Shown here piece by piece: positions 1 to 10,014 of a stretch of 64,000 nt of DNA (position 1 is its first letter; the number at the start of each line of letters is the position of its first letter). The position numbers were made by a program, and so were the translations under genes. Source of the stretch: an uncultured Planktomarina sp. (GTDB lineage Bacteria > Pseudomonadota > Alphaproteobacteria > Rhodobacterales > Rhodobacteraceae); contig CAJJBZ010000003.1 in NCBI GenBank assembly GCA_905182535.1, forward strand, positions 1-64,000. Reading direction: 5' to 3'. The notes under the pieces are model-generated. The model did no database searches, was not told the origin of the DNA, and saw only the letters and a list, made by a program, of their open reading frames with translations.

Positions 1-302
1 ATTGGTGACTTCAATAGTCTTCCAGTGAAATTTGTCTTGCTCGTAGCCAATGTCTTTTATGCAATCACGGACGATTTTCTCAATCTGGCCCATATATTGC
101 GAGAGTTTAGCTTGGTCTGTTAGTCCAACTTCACCGCCGATAATAACGCGGTTGGTGGTGGCAAAGTTTCTGCCGCGACACGCGCTTCGGGTTCTTCGGC
201 TAAAAATGCATCCAAGACAGCGTCCGATATACGGTCACAAAGCTTATCAGGATGGCCTTCAGAAACAGATTCTGAGGTGAAAATAAAATTTGATCGTGCC
301 AT
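1..302 (-). CDS. metK: S-adenosylmethionine synthetase, N-terminal part (runs off window; one frameshift)
   Basis: MetK makes S-adenosylmethionine from methionine and ATP in the cytosol. The start at 302 opens with [20 protein letters not shown], the hallmark MetK N-terminus, with SEGHPDK supplying ATP-binding residues. The frame breaks near 162-168. Adding one A to the AAA of gcaaagtttc (one T on the coding strand) restores [14 protein letters not shown] and the open frame to base 1. MetK is normally essential, so a consensus error is more likely than a real mutation. The C-terminal three quarters lie outside the window. A SAM/SAH riboswitch precedes the gene. Confidence 0.93.
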
Positions 303-304
303 GA

Positions 305-352
305 AGCCTGCTCCAGTGAAATGTAAACTGCGTCAGGAAGCCGTTGCAGTGA
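305..352 (-). promoter_or_regulatory. SAM/SAH riboswitch in the metK leader
   Basis: The leader just before the metK ATG reads, on the minus strand, ACTGC-AACGGCTTCCTGAC-GCAGT and then, after a short linker, ACTGGAGCA. The ACTGC (350-346) and GCAGT (331-327) arms form a hairpin. The loop GCTTCC (341-336) can pair with GGAGC (314-310), a pseudoknot that includes the metK Shine-Dalgarno sequence. This arrangement and the AACGGCTTCCTG...GGAGCA core match the SAM/SAH riboswitch class known upstream of metK in Rhodobacterales. Ligand binding would be expected to hide the ribosome site and reduce MetK synthesis. Boundaries are approximate. Confidence 0.85.
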
Positions 353-381
353 AGACTACCTAGAAGTCCTAAAGATCAGCG

Positions 382-1840
382 TCAACACTTATGTCCAGTG
401 CGACGCCAAAACGCGGCGACACAGAGCCATAGCGCCATAAATATGGTTGCAGCCCAAGGGTATGTAGCAAAAAATGGGGTAGGAAGACGGGCGGGAAGCG
501 GCACGTCAACAAATCCCGTGTCCTCTCCCTGAAGCCGTGCACCATATCCCCCACGTGGATCGATCACCGTACTCACGCCACGATTTGCCACCCTGACCAT
601 GGGCAAGCCCAACTCGATTGCACGGGCGCGGGCTTGGGCGAAATGCTGCGCAGGCCCCTGCCCCGCGCCGAACCATGCATCATTGGTGATCAAAATCAAA
701 AGGTCAGGTCGAACCGCGCTGCGGCCAACAAACTGTGGGAAAATGCCCTCGTAGCAAATTAAGGGCTGGATCTGGCCAATACCGTCAATCTTCAGCGTGC
801 TCGGCCCATCTCCAGATGAAAACCCCGCACGCTGAAGGCCAAACCAGCCAGCCACCCACGCGAGGGGCAGATATTCACCAAAAGGCACCAATCGGCTTTT
901 GTGGTATTCCGCCTGCAATTCTCCTTGAGGAGAAATGATCCCAAGGGTGTTGAAATAAAGACCTTCGGCGCGACTGCTCTGATATCCAACTATAATCGGG
1001 GCATCTTGTGCCACAGCCGCGATCTCGCTCTTGGCTACATCGATGGGTAAATAGACTGAAGTTTCTGACCAAACAATCAAATCAACCGGCGGGTCCGCCT
1101 GCGTCAATGCCATGTGGCGCTGATAAATACCCTCCATTTTATCTGAGATTCCATTTATCAGACTGCGCCACATTGGGATGAATAAGCCGCACAATGGCTG
1201 CGCCATGTGACGTTTCCACAGCAGCAATATTTGGAACAATTTGGAACACAAAAGCAAAGGCGATGAGCGCCACTGAATAAACCAATCGCGCATGTGCCAC
1301 CCCGTAGGCCATGACAAGCGTCAGCAATGTCATGCCATATGGACCCAACACGGCGGCCAGTTGATACAGCGGCGTGTCAATCCACACATAGCCAATCAAG
1401 CCCCAAGGAAAGCCGGTAAACACATAGGAGCGGGCTACTTCAGCTGCCAAGAGCGCGAGGCAGATCAACAGCGGTGCTCGACCTTTAACCAAAGCCGAAG
1501 TCACCCCCCAGAAAAGCGCCAAGCCCCCAGCCATTGCCGCAAGCGCAAAAGGCGCCATCCAGCCGGTCGCCTCCAAATTTACCAAAAACGGCTCCATGAT
1601 CCAAGCCAGAGACGCGGCAAAATAGCCACTGCCTAACAGCCAACCAGTGGAGAAATAAGAAGTGTCAGAGGATTGGTGAATTGCCCAAAGCCCAAAGCCC
1701 AGACCCAAAAGCGTTAGAGCTGGCGTGTCGATGGGAGCTTGGCCCGATCCGGCCAGCCCCCCCGCCGCAAAAATCATCAGCAGCCGCTTCCAACGCGGTG
1801 CTTTGTGCCACAGATTAATCGGTATCAGCGTGTCGAACAT
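382..1840 (-). CDS. lnt: Apolipoprotein N-acyltransferase (one frameshift)
   Basis: Lnt is the inner-membrane enzyme that N-acylates mature lipoproteins. The N-terminal half (about 1840 to 1160) is strongly hydrophobic with several membrane segments. The C-terminal half is the nitrilase-fold domain with the expected catalytic residues: Glu in VWSETSVY, Lys in YHKSRLVPFGEYLP and Cys in LICYEGIFP. The frame changes near 1140-1165, between QSDKWNL and DKMEGIYQRHMALT; one extra or two missing bases explain it. I place the start at 1840 (MFDTLIPINLW), overlapping the 3' end of corC by 26 bases. An upstream in-frame ATG at 1894 would overlap corC further. Confidence 0.88.
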
Positions 1841-2711
1841 GGGCCCGAAGCCTTTTGATACGGCGCGGATCGGCATCGACGATTTCAAACTCAACGCCCG
1901 CAGGATGGTTGATCACCTCCCCGCGTGCAGGAACGCGCCCCAACAACATAAAAACCAAGCCACCAAGCGTATCCACTTCTTCAGGATCAACTTCAGCAAC
2001 TTCGGTCAAATCTCGCCCAATTTCTTGCTGAAATTCATCCAAAGGGGCTTTGGCCTGTGCCAGATAGCACCCAGGCTTTTCAATTAGCCAAAAAGCGCCC
2101 TCGTCTTGGTCATGTTCATCTTCGATTTCGCCAATCACTTGCTCGATCAAATCTTCAATCGTCACCAAGCCATCCGTGCCGCCATATTCATCGATCACCA
2201 AGGCCATGTGAATGCGGTCCGCTTGCATCTTTGTCAGCAAGACACCGATTGGCATTGAGGGCGGTACAAACAATAAGGGGCGCAACATGGTTTTCAGGGC
2301 CAAGCGTCCACCGGAGCCGTTGAACCCATGCTTAAGTGCTATATCTTTTAAATGCGCAAAACCGAGTGGCGTATCCAAAGTACCATTGTAAACCGGCAAT
2401 CGAGTCAAGCCCGTGTCACGAAATACATTTACAAGGTCTTCTTTTGTGATCGTCACCGGCACAGATTTGATGTCAGCTTTCGGCACCATCACATCTTCAA
2501 CGCGCAGCTGCCGCAAATTCCAAATGCCCGGTGTGATATCTTCACCCTGAGGCCCGGTGTAGCCCGAGGGGTCCAGATCCAGAAGCTGTTTTGAAAAGGC
2601 CCATTTAAGCCGGCCCCAAAAGCCAAGCGCCTGTAAACCCGTACTTGACGGGTCGTCGGCGGCATCAGAGCCGCCATTTTGATCATCTATATGTGGCATA
2701 ATACCGTTCAT
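1815..2711 (-). CDS. corC: CorC/HlyC-type CBS-domain protein
   Basis: A 298-residue cytoplasmic member of the CorC/YbeX family, linked in other bacteria to magnesium/cobalt efflux or envelope stress. Two CBS domains are visible: the first around RVEDVMVPKADIKSVP to LGFAHLKDI, the second around LLFVPPSMPIGVLL to VIDEYGGTDGLVTIEDL. An IGEIEDEHD linker and the C-terminal CorC/HlyC transporter-associated domain follow. There are no membrane segments, so this is the soluble short form. It sits between ybeY (4-base overlap) and lnt, the usual ybeZ-ybeY-ybeX-lnt order. Confidence 0.92.
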   Translation of the reverse strand: MNGIMPHIDDQNGGSDAADDPSSTGLQALGFWGRLKWAFSKQLLDLDPSGYTGPQGEDITPGIWNLRQLRVEDVMVPKADIKSVPVTITKEDLVNVFRDTGLTRLPVYNGTLDTPLGFAHLKDIALKHGFNGSGGRLALKTMLRPLLFVPPSMPIGVLLTKMQADRIHMALVIDEYGGTDGLVTIEDLIEQVIGEIEDEHDQDEGAFWLIEKPGCYLAQAKAPLDEFQQEIGRDLTEVAEVDPEEVDTLGGLVFMLLGRVPARGEVINHPAGVEFEIVDADPRRIKRLRAHVRHADTD

Positions 2712-3211
2712 TGGCTTTCATCATTTATGTCATATGGATTGGAAATACCAAGCTTGGCAAGGACATAGATCTCGATTTGTTCCATCAATTCCGCGTCCCT
2801 TTCTTTTATGTGGTCATAACCAAGAAGATGCAACGATGCGTGTATCAAGAGATGGGTCACGTGGTCTGCAATTGCAATACCAGACGCCTCCGCCTCGCCA
2901 GTACAAGTCTCAAATGATAATGCAATATCGCCAAGCTCTGGATCAAAGGCCAAGCTCGGAACTTGCCCGGCCACATCACTGACCAGATCAGTAGAGGGCC
3001 AAGACAACACATTCGTCGGTTGCGGTATGCCGCGAAAATCCTTGTTGAGCCGCGCAATCTCCTCATCACTACAGGCCATAACAACGGCACTGGCATCCTC
3101 TGGAAATATCAGATGCTCCGATAAAGAAGTGCCCACCCGTGCCCCAATCTCCGCAAGGTTTTGCGCGTCCCATCGGGTGTCTTCAATCACAAACTCAAAG
3201 CTGAGGCTCAT
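2708..3211 (-). CDS. ybeY: Endoribonuclease YbeY (16S rRNA maturation)
   Basis: YbeY is a zinc-dependent RNase acting in 16S rRNA 3' processing and ribosome quality control. At 167 residues it has normal length. The metal-binding motif H-x3-H-x5-H is seen as THLLIHASLHLLGYDH in the C-terminal third, and the fold signature RGIPQPTNVLSWP is in the middle. The start overlaps the phoH stop by four bases (ATGA) and the end overlaps the corC start in the same way, so the three genes are probably translationally coupled. Confidence 0.95.
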   Translation of the reverse strand: MSLSFEFVIEDTRWDAQNLAEIGARVGTSLSEHLIFPEDASAVVMACSDEEIARLNKDFRGIPQPTNVLSWPSTDLVSDVAGQVPSLAFDPELGDIALSFETCTGEAEASGIAIADHVTHLLIHASLHLLGYDHIKERDAELMEQIEIYVLAKLGISNPYDINDESQ

Positions 3212-4206
3212 GGAGTGTCTGCGTCATAGGCATCAATAATTTCCGCAACCAAAGGATGGCGCACCACATCTTTGGAGGTGAAATAGTTAAAGCTGATTTT
3301 TGGGATTTCTTGGAGCAAACGCTCTGCATCCGCCAGGCCAGATTGCACCCCACGCGGCAAATCGATCTGCGTACGGTCCCCAGTGATCACCATGCGGCTG
3401 CCTTCGCCCAACCGTGTCAAAAACATCTTCATCTGCATCGATGTCGCATTTTGTGCCTCATCCAGCACCACAAATGCATTGGCCAAGGTACGCCCACGCA
3501 TGAAGGCTAACGGGGCAATTTCAATAGCCTTGTCTTCCATCAGCTTGGCCATTTGTTTAGCCGGCAGGAAATCATTCAATGCATCATAAAGCGGCTGCAT
3601 GTAAGGATCCACTTTTTCTTTCATGTCACCCGGCAAGAACCCCAAGCGTTCACCGGCCTCGACTGCAGGGCGTGACAGTATAATCTTATCAACTCGCCCA
3701 GTAATAAACATTGACACTGCCACAGCTACTGCCAAATAAGTTTTACCTGTGCCCGCTGGGCCTATTCCAAAAGATAGCTCGTTTTTAAACAAAGACCGGA
3801 CGTAGGCTTTTTGCGCCTCAGTGCGTGGCTCAACCAGTTTTTTACGAGTTTTGATCTCAACTGCGCCACCTCGAAACATTTCCATCTGTTTGCCTGTCTT
3901 CGTCGCATCCCCGCCCACCACATTCATCCGCAGTTCAGCAGTCACATCTGCAGCCAATACATGCCGGCCTTGCTCCAATCTGGTATAAAGTGATTGCAAA
4001 ATTGATTCTGCCCGCACACGGGCGTCCCCGTCGCCCACTAAGAACAACTGATTGCCCCGCCGAACAATCTGGATGGATTGCGCAGTTTCAATAGTGGTAA
4101 GATTGCGATCAAATTCTCCACAAAGTTCTGCCAGCAGGCGGTTGTCAGGGAATTCAACTCGGGTTTCGTTTTGAGCGGCGGTAGCTATTGAGGCGTCATC
4201 TACCAA
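3208..4206 (-). CDS. phoH: PhoH-like ATPase (YbeZ)
   Basis: A 332-residue PhoH/YbeZ-family nucleotide-binding protein, a usual partner of YbeY. The Walker A motif is GPAGTGKT about residue 155, the DEAQN Walker B-like motif lies near residue 250, and VITGDRTQIDLPRG is the conserved sensor stretch. An N-terminal KH-like region precedes the ATPase core. It is probably the first gene of the phoH-ybeY-corC-lnt operon. The 160 bases between it and miaB hold no gene. Confidence 0.94.
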   Translation of the reverse strand: MVDDASIATAAQNETRVEFPDNRLLAELCGEFDRNLTTIETAQSIQIVRRGNQLFLVGDGDARVRAESILQSLYTRLEQGRHVLAADVTAELRMNVVGGDATKTGKQMEMFRGGAVEIKTRKKLVEPRTEAQKAYVRSLFKNELSFGIGPAGTGKTYLAVAVAVSMFITGRVDKIILSRPAVEAGERLGFLPGDMKEKVDPYMQPLYDALNDFLPAKQMAKLMEDKAIEIAPLAFMRGRTLANAFVVLDEAQNATSMQMKMFLTRLGEGSRMVITGDRTQIDLPRGVQSGLADAERLLQEIPKISFNYFTSKDVVRHPLVAEIIDAYDADTP

Positions 4207-4368
4207 GGTTGTCCCCTATTACGGCAAGTGTAAAATAGAATATAGTAATTCGAATGTAGCAAGAGTGCTAGCATGTACAAACAAAAACTCTTTAATCTCT
4301 TGGCTTGCTTTCGTTTAATTGTAAATAAGTGCAATCCACTAACCGTCAAATGCCACAACGAAATAATC

Positions 4369-5679
4369 TTATCCTACAACTTCACCAGTAAGAGAATTGG
4401 TCATATCGTTGATGATCCGAACGCTTACGACTTTGCCAACCATGTGGTCCGCCGCTATCGCATGTACAGCGTGAAGATATTCAGATTTCCCAATCAACTG
4501 ACCCTCGCGGCGGCCTTTTTTCTCAAATAGCACTTTAACCTCTCGCCCCACCATAGCAGCTTGGGCGGCATATTGTTGTTCTGTCAGTAATGATTGTAAT
4601 TCTTGCAACCGCCTGGAGGCAACTGCTGGATCGACCCCATCTTTTTCAGCGGCAGGCGTACCGGGCCGGGCAGAATATTTAAACGAATAGGCCTGACCGT
4701 AACCCACCCTCCGCACTAAATCTAACGTATCAGCAAAATCTTGATCGGTCTCACCAGGAAAACCTACAATGAAGTCACCAGACAATAAAAGATCAGGCCG
4801 AGCTTTGCGGATGCGGTCCACCACGGTAAAATAACTGTCGCGGGTATGTTTGCGATTCATGGCTTTGAGAATACGGTCACTGCCAGATTGCACGGGTAAA
4901 TGCAGATAGGGCATCAGTTTATCGCAGGTGCGATGCGCGTCGATCAAGGCACCGTCCATGTCGTTAGGATGACTAGTGGTAAAGCGGATGCGTTCTAGCT
5001 GTGGGATCTCCGACAATTTCCAGATCAATCCAGCTAAACCGTCCTGATGCCCATGATATGCATTCACATTTTGACCCAACAGTGTGATTTCACGTACGCC
5101 ACGTTTCACAAGATCAGCTGCCTCAGAAAAAACCCGGCTCGCAGAGCGACTGACTTCGGCTCCTCGTGTGTATGGTACTACACAAAATGCACAAAATTTG
5201 TCACAGCCTTCTTGCACTGTCAAAAACGCCGTCGGACCACGCTTAGCTTTGGGGCGTTTGGCAAGATGGTCAAATTTATCTTCTTCAGGGAAATCAGTAT
5301 CAAGCGCACGTTTTCCAGTCTGGACTCTGGCCTCCATCTGAGGCAATTTGTGGTAAGATTGTGGTCCTACGACCAAGTCCACCATTGGTTGACGGCGTAT
5401 GATTTCAGCACCTTCCGCTTGGGCAACGCAGCCAGCCACGCCAATTTTCAAATTAGGGTTGGCAGCTTTTAAGCCTTTAAATTTCCCTAGCTCCGAATAA
5501 ATTTTTTCAGCAGCCTTCTCACGAATATGGCAGGTGTTGAGCAAAATCATATCCGCGTCATCTGCAGTGTCAGTATGCACGTAGCCCTGTTCCCCAAGCG
5601 TTTCTGCCATCCGCTCACTGTCATAGACATTCATCTGGCATCCGTATGTTTTGATGAACAGCTTTTTCACATCGGCCAT
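4369..5679 (-). CDS. miaB: tRNA-2-methylthio-N6-dimethylallyladenosine synthase MiaB
   Basis: MiaB is a radical-SAM methylthiotransferase acting on A37 of tRNAs that read UNN codons. The start at 5679 ([20 protein letters not shown]) gives 436 residues; an ATG at 5745 would add 22 unlikely residues. The N-terminal UPF0004 cysteines appear in [14 protein letters not shown] and AGCVAQ. The radical-SAM CxxxCxxC is CDKFCAFC, and a TRAM domain closes the protein. It stands alone between phoH and irr in the same direction. Confidence 0.95.
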   Translation of the reverse strand: MADVKKLFIKTYGCQMNVYDSERMAETLGEQGYVHTDTADDADMILLNTCHIREKAAEKIYSELGKFKGLKAANPNLKIGVAGCVAQAEGAEIIRRQPMVDLVVGPQSYHKLPQMEARVQTGKRALDTDFPEEDKFDHLAKRPKAKRGPTAFLTVQEGCDKFCAFCVVPYTRGAEVSRSASRVFSEAADLVKRGVREITLLGQNVNAYHGHQDGLAGLIWKLSEIPQLERIRFTTSHPNDMDGALIDAHRTCDKLMPYLHLPVQSGSDRILKAMNRKHTRDSYFTVVDRIRKARPDLLLSGDFIVGFPGETDQDFADTLDLVRRVGYGQAYSFKYSARPGTPAAEKDGVDPAVASRRLQELQSLLTEQQYAAQAAMVGREVKVLFEKKGRREGQLIGKSEYLHAVHAIAADHMVGKVVSVRIINDMTNSLTGEVVG

Positions 5680-5867
5680 TGCTGTGTCCTTTATTGGAAA
5701 TTTCTTAATTTCTGCGCTGATACCGCGTGAAATCGCCCCTTGCAATGCATGTGACTTTAGAGGATCTGATGTTTCTGGGTTTTAAGTATTTATTCCAATT
5801 GACCGGTCGACCGCCCAAAACAGTCGTAGGCTCCCGTTCGCAGCTTAACATCAACACACCAAAGGTC

Positions 5868-6311
5868 TTAGGGTTTGCGCCGTAAGCGGATAACCACGTC
5901 AACCTTGGCAATTTCCCCACCTTCCGGTGCATCAGGCAAAATACTAATCTTCAATTGATCAGCCGGAGCATCGACGAGCTCCGCTGTATCTTCCCAATAA
6001 AAATGTGGGTGGTCTGCCATGTTTGTGTCGAAATAGCTCTTAGCTCCATCCACAGTAATTTCGCGCATCAAACCGGCATCACAAAAGGCCCGCAAAGTAT
6101 TATAGACGGTAGCTAACGATACTTTATCCTCATGATCGTTGCTAGCTGCAAACAGGCTTTCAGCAGTAACATGACGATTTCGACCGTCCCCAATCAATCG
6201 CTGCGCCAGGATCACGCGCTGTCGCGTTGGCCGCAATCTACCACTGGACAACCATAGGTCGACAGTTTTGAGCGGAGTAGCTGTGCATTGCATTCTGGTC
6301 CATGTTCCCAA
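5868..6311 (-). CDS. irr: Iron-responsive regulator Irr (Fur family)
   Basis: A 147-residue Fur-superfamily regulator. The winged-helix segment contains RPTRQRVILAQRL and KVSLATVYNTLRAFCDAGL, followed by DGAKSYFDTNMADHPHFYWED and a dimerisation tail ending VDVVIRLRRK. The HPHFYWED stretch and the position beside fabA favour Irr, the heme-responsive iron regulator of alphaproteobacteria, over classical Fur or Mur. The N-terminal heme-regulatory GCPWH motif of Bradyrhizobium Irr is absent. The gene is divergent from fabA. The start could also be Met7 at 6293. Confidence 0.85.
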   Translation of the reverse strand: MGTWTRMQCTATPLKTVDLWLSSGRLRPTRQRVILAQRLIGDGRNRHVTAESLFAASNDHEDKVSLATVYNTLRAFCDAGLMREITVDGAKSYFDTNMADHPHFYWEDTAELVDAPADQLKISILPDAPEGGEIAKVDVVIRLRRKP

Positions 6312-6332
6312 TATGACGGCTTGAAACCAATT

Positions 6333-6371
6333 TTCAATGGTAAATCGTGCAAATTATCAGCAACCATTGAA
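6333..6371. repeat. Inverted repeat between irr and fabA
   Basis: TTCAATGGT at 6333-6341 and ACCATTGAA at 6363-6371 are exact inverted copies 21 bases apart, inside the 149-base space between the divergent irr and fabA genes. It could bind a dimeric regulator or form a stem in the irr leader. No known Irr or FabR-type consensus was recognised in it. Confidence 0.4.
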
Positions 6372-6460
6372 GAATGTCTGGGATATGCCGCTCTTGCCTC
6401 ATAAACTGAGACGTATATAGAGCTTATAATCTATTTAATTAGGAAACGCAGGAGCTAAAC

Positions 6461-6970
6461 ATGCCATCAGATTTTCCGACCTCATTTGACAAAGAAGGTC
6501 TCTTGAAATGTGCTCGCGGCGAGCTGTTCGGCCACGGCAATGCACAATTACCAGAACCCCCGATGCTTATGATGGATCGCGTAACTGAGATTAGCGAAGA
6601 TGGCGGCTTGCACGGCAAGGGTCATGTGATTGCCGAATTTGATGTCGACCCAGAACTATGGTTTTTCAAATGCCACTTTCCTGGTGATCCCGTTATGCCC
6701 GGCTGTTTGGGCTTGGATGCATTATGGCAATTGACCGGATTTAATCTTGGCTGGCGCGGTATGCCGGGACGTGGACGCGCTCTAGGTGTTGGCGAAGTTA
6801 AATTCACGGACATGGTAACGCCCAAAGTCAAAATGATCACCTATCATGTTGACTTCACGCGTGTTATTAACAGGAAATTAAAACTTGGCATGGCTGATGG
6901 GCGCATGTTTGCCGATGGCAAAGAAATTTATACAACCGCCAACATGAAAGTTGGCTTGTTCACCGATTAA
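6461..6970 (+). CDS. fabA: 3-hydroxydecanoyl-ACP dehydratase/isomerase
   Basis: FabA dehydrates 3-hydroxyacyl-ACP and isomerises the C10 enoyl product, which opens the anaerobic unsaturated fatty-acid route. The 169-residue protein has the hot-dog fold signature [20 protein letters not shown], containing the catalytic His and Asp. A good ribosome site (AGGAGC) precedes the ATG. fabB starts 14 bases after its stop, and fabI follows, forming one operon. Confidence 0.96.
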   Translation: MPSDFPTSFDKEGLLKCARGELFGHGNAQLPEPPMLMMDRVTEISEDGGLHGKGHVIAEFDVDPELWFFKCHFPGDPVMPGCLGLDALWQLTGFNLGWRGMPGRGRALGVGEVKFTDMVTPKVKMITYHVDFTRVINRKLKLGMADGRMFADGKEIYTTANMKVGLFTD

Positions 6971-6984
6971 ACTGAGGGGGCCAC

Positions 6985-8215
6985 ATGCGCCGCGTAGTCA
7001 TAACAGGTTTGGGTATCATCTCACCTATAGGAAATAATTTCGAAGAAGTCACCGATGCGCTCAAGGCAGGTCGTTCAGGGATTTCGTTTGAACCAGAATA
7101 TGCCGAAAACGGGTTTCGGAGCCGAGTTGCAGGTATTCCAAAGATTAATCCTGCAGATCACATCGACAAACGTCACATGCGTTTTATGGGCGTGGGCGCA
7201 GGATATAACTACTTAGCTATGCAACAGGCCATAGCTGATTCTGGTCTAGAGGCGGACGAAGTGTCAAATGTACGCACGGGCCTGATAATGGGGTCCGGTG
7301 GTCCGTCTACGGCAAATTTCCATACAGCTTTTGACGTAGTAAAAAATCGTGGTGGACCAAAACGCATGGGCCCTTTCATGGTTACACGCTGTATGAGCTC
7401 CGCTCATTCGGCAACGCTAGCCACACCATTTAAAATCAAAGGTGTTAACTACTCCATCACTTCTGCTTGTGCTACATCCGCACATTGTATCGGCAATGGC
7501 ATGGAACAAATCCAGCTGGGTAAGCAAGATGTAGTTTTCGCCGGTGGCGGCGAAGAAGTACATTGGTCATTGTCTTGTTTGTTTGACGCAATGAACGCGA
7601 TGTCTTCAAAATATAATGAAACCCCTGAAAAGGCTTCAAGAGCCTTATGATGCAAATCGTGACGGGTTTGTCATCGCCGGTGGTGGGGGGGTTCTGGTTC
7701 TCGAAGAGCTGGAGCATGCAAAATCTCGTGGAGCTAAAATTTACGCAGAATTAACTGGCTACGGCGCAACGTCAGATGGCGCGGATATGGTATCACCATC
7801 CGGCGAAGGTGGCGAACGCTCAATGCGTCAAGCCATCTCCATGTTGGATTCAGATCGCAAGATCAACTATATCAATTCTCACGGCACCTCGACCCCCGCA
7901 GGCGATGTAACAGAGGTTCAGGCCATCCGTAATATTTTTGGCCGTGGGGCAACTCCGCCAATCTCGTCTACCAAATCGTTGACCGGCCATTCTCTGGGCG
8001 CGACTTCCGTGCATGAAGCAATTTACTCGCTGTCGATGATGCAAAATAGCTTCATTTCGGCATCGGCAAACGTCCAAGATCTCGATCCTGCGCTAGACGC
8101 TGGAGAAATTGTCACCCAACTACAAGACAATGTTGAACTGGACACCATCCTGTCCAATAGCTTCGGTTTCGGTGGAACCAACGCAACATTGATCTTTAGC
8201 AAATTTAACGGATAA
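6985..8215 (+). CDS. fabB: Beta-ketoacyl-ACP synthase I (one frameshift)
   Basis: FabB elongates acyl-ACP and is needed for unsaturated fatty acids. The active-site Cys lies in [12 protein letters not shown], and the two catalytic histidines are in [12 protein letters not shown] and [11 protein letters not shown]. The frame breaks at 7645-7646. Removing one T from agccttatga restores S-R-A-Y-D-A-N-R-D-G and one continuous protein of about 409 residues, the normal length. The break is in a two-base homopolymer in a probably essential gene, so I regard it as a sequence error. Confidence 0.93.
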
Positions 8216-8219
8216 AATT

Positions 8220-9008
8220 ATGGCAGAACTTCTCAAAGGCAAACGTGGTCTGATTACGGGTATAGCCAACAACCGGTCCATCGCTTGGGGCATCGCCGAA
8301 GCGATGAAAGCTGAGGGCGCAGAGTTAGCCTTCGGCGTGCAAATGGACGTTTTTGGCGAAAAGGTTAAACCTTTGGCAGCTGAGTTGGGCGTAGATTTAG
8401 TTTTAGACTACAACGTTCAAGATGACGCAAGCACTCAAGGGGCCTTTGATACTTTGGCCGAAAAGTGGGGTAGCATTGATTTTGCTATTCACGCGATCGC
8501 CTATTCCGACAAAAACGAACTCACCGGTCGCTTTATCAACACCAGCAGAGAAAATTTTAAAAACTCACTTGAGATTTCAGCCTATTCCTTTATCGACATG
8601 GCCAAAAAAGCAGAGCCTTTGATGAAAGACGGCGGCACTTTGATCACTTTGACTTATCAAGGCAGTCGAAAAGCCACGCCTTGGTATAACGTTATGGGCG
8701 TTGCAAAAGCAGCTCTAGAATCTGCTGTTGTATATCTTGCCAATGATTTGGGTCCACAAAAAATCCGCGTCAATGCTATCTCACCAGGTCCAATGAAAAC
8801 CCTCTCCGGAGCGGCTATTGGGGGCGCGCGTAAAACATTCCGCTTTACTGAGGCCAACGCTCCTTTAAGGGCTAACGCAACCAAAGCCTCCATCGGGGGC
8901 ACGGCGGTTTACCTAGCGTCAGACTATGGTGAATGTACTACAGGCGAAACCATCATGGTCGATGGCGGCCTACATATTTTAGGACTGCCACAGCCAGAAA
9001 ACTTCTAA
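8220..9008 (+). CDS. fabI: Enoyl-ACP reductase (NADH) FabI
   Basis: FabI performs the last reduction of the fatty-acid elongation cycle. The 262-residue protein has the FabI-type nucleotide-binding start GKRGLITGIANNRSIAWGIA and the catalytic YxxxMxxxK as YNVMGVAKAALE. The C-terminus MVDGGLHILGLP is also typical. It begins four bases after the fabB stop, so it is the third gene of fabA-fabB-fabI. Triclosan sensitivity would be expected from the family but cannot be judged here. Confidence 0.95.
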   Translation: MAELLKGKRGLITGIANNRSIAWGIAEAMKAEGAELAFGVQMDVFGEKVKPLAAELGVDLVLDYNVQDDASTQGAFDTLAEKWGSIDFAIHAIAYSDKNELTGRFINTSRENFKNSLEISAYSFIDMAKKAEPLMKDGGTLITLTYQGSRKATPWYNVMGVAKAALESAVVYLANDLGPQKIRVNAISPGPMKTLSGAAIGGARKTFRFTEANAPLRANATKASIGGTAVYLASDYGECTTGETIMVDGGLHILGLPQPENF

Positions 9009-9029
9009 GGCTTCCAACGCTTGATACCA

Positions 9030-9999
9030 TTAGGTGCAGGGATATTCCGCAAGAGCACGCGCAAACATCTCTGCATCCACATTCCCGCCAGAAGCGATAC
9101 AAATCACATCTTCGCCTGAAAGTTGATCCCCATGATAAAGAGCCGCCGCCAAAGCTATGGCGCCACCGGGCTCCAACACAACCTTGAATCGGGTGAAGGC
9201 AACTGACATCGCACGCAGGCAATCTTTTTCTGGCACGACAATGCCATTACCGCAGAGGCGCTGCATAATTGGAAATGTTAAAGAACCGGGCGTTGGAGTT
9301 ATAATCGCATCGCAAATGCTGCCCCCGAGCCGCGCATTAATTTGGGGCTTACCCGTGGCTAACGACCTAGTCACATCGTCAAAATCTGTTGGCTCCACGG
9401 GCCTTACCCGCATCTTGGGTGCATCAGCTTCCAAGGCCAACGCAATGCCCGAAGTTAGACCACCACCGCCACAACACACTAAGACATCGGCCACAGTCAC
9501 CCCCTTAGCGATAGCTTGCTCGGCTATCTCCAAACCGCAAGTACCTTGGCCAGCGATTACCTCTGGCTCATCGTAGGGCTTGTATCAACGTCAAGCCACG
9601 CAGCTTTGAAAGCCTTCGTCCAATCTCTTCGCGATCCTCGGTATCACGATCATACAAGATCACCTCAGCACCCAAAGCCCGCGTGTTCTCAACCTTCAGC
9701 TTTGGCGCGTTGGATGGCATGAACGACTGGCCCGGCACAAGCAGCACCTTGGCGGCCGCGCAGTGCTGCGTGATGAGCTGGTTCCCAGACGAAAAGGCAA
9801 TTACCCCAGCTTCTTTGGCTTCTGGCAACAGAGCCGACACCGCCGACCAACCACCGCGGAATTTGAACGATCCAGTATGCTGAAGCGCTTCCGCTTTCAT
9901 CAACACCCGGCGACCCGCAATCTCGTCAACAAATGTTGAATTCAGAAGTGGTGTGCGGCGCACGTGCCCGTCAAGTCTCCGCGCCGCTGCTCGTATCAT
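9030..9999 (-). CDS. Threonine/serine dehydratase-like PLP enzyme (frameshifted)
   Basis: A fold-type II PLP enzyme of the threonine dehydratase/serine racemase family, about 320 residues when joined. The PLP lysine is in HTGSFKFRGG and the phosphate-binding loop is VCCGGGGLTSG. There is no ACT regulatory domain, so it is catabolic in type. The frame breaks near 9577-9582; one extra base there restores L-I-Q-P-Y-D-E-P-E-V-I-A-G-Q-G-T. The usual GNHAQG segment after AFSS reads GNQLITQHC, one residue longer and without the conserved His-Ala-Gln, so a further local error or real change is present. It is convergent with fabI. Confidence 0.8.
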
Positions 10000-10014
10000 C
10001 TCAATATTGATTGC

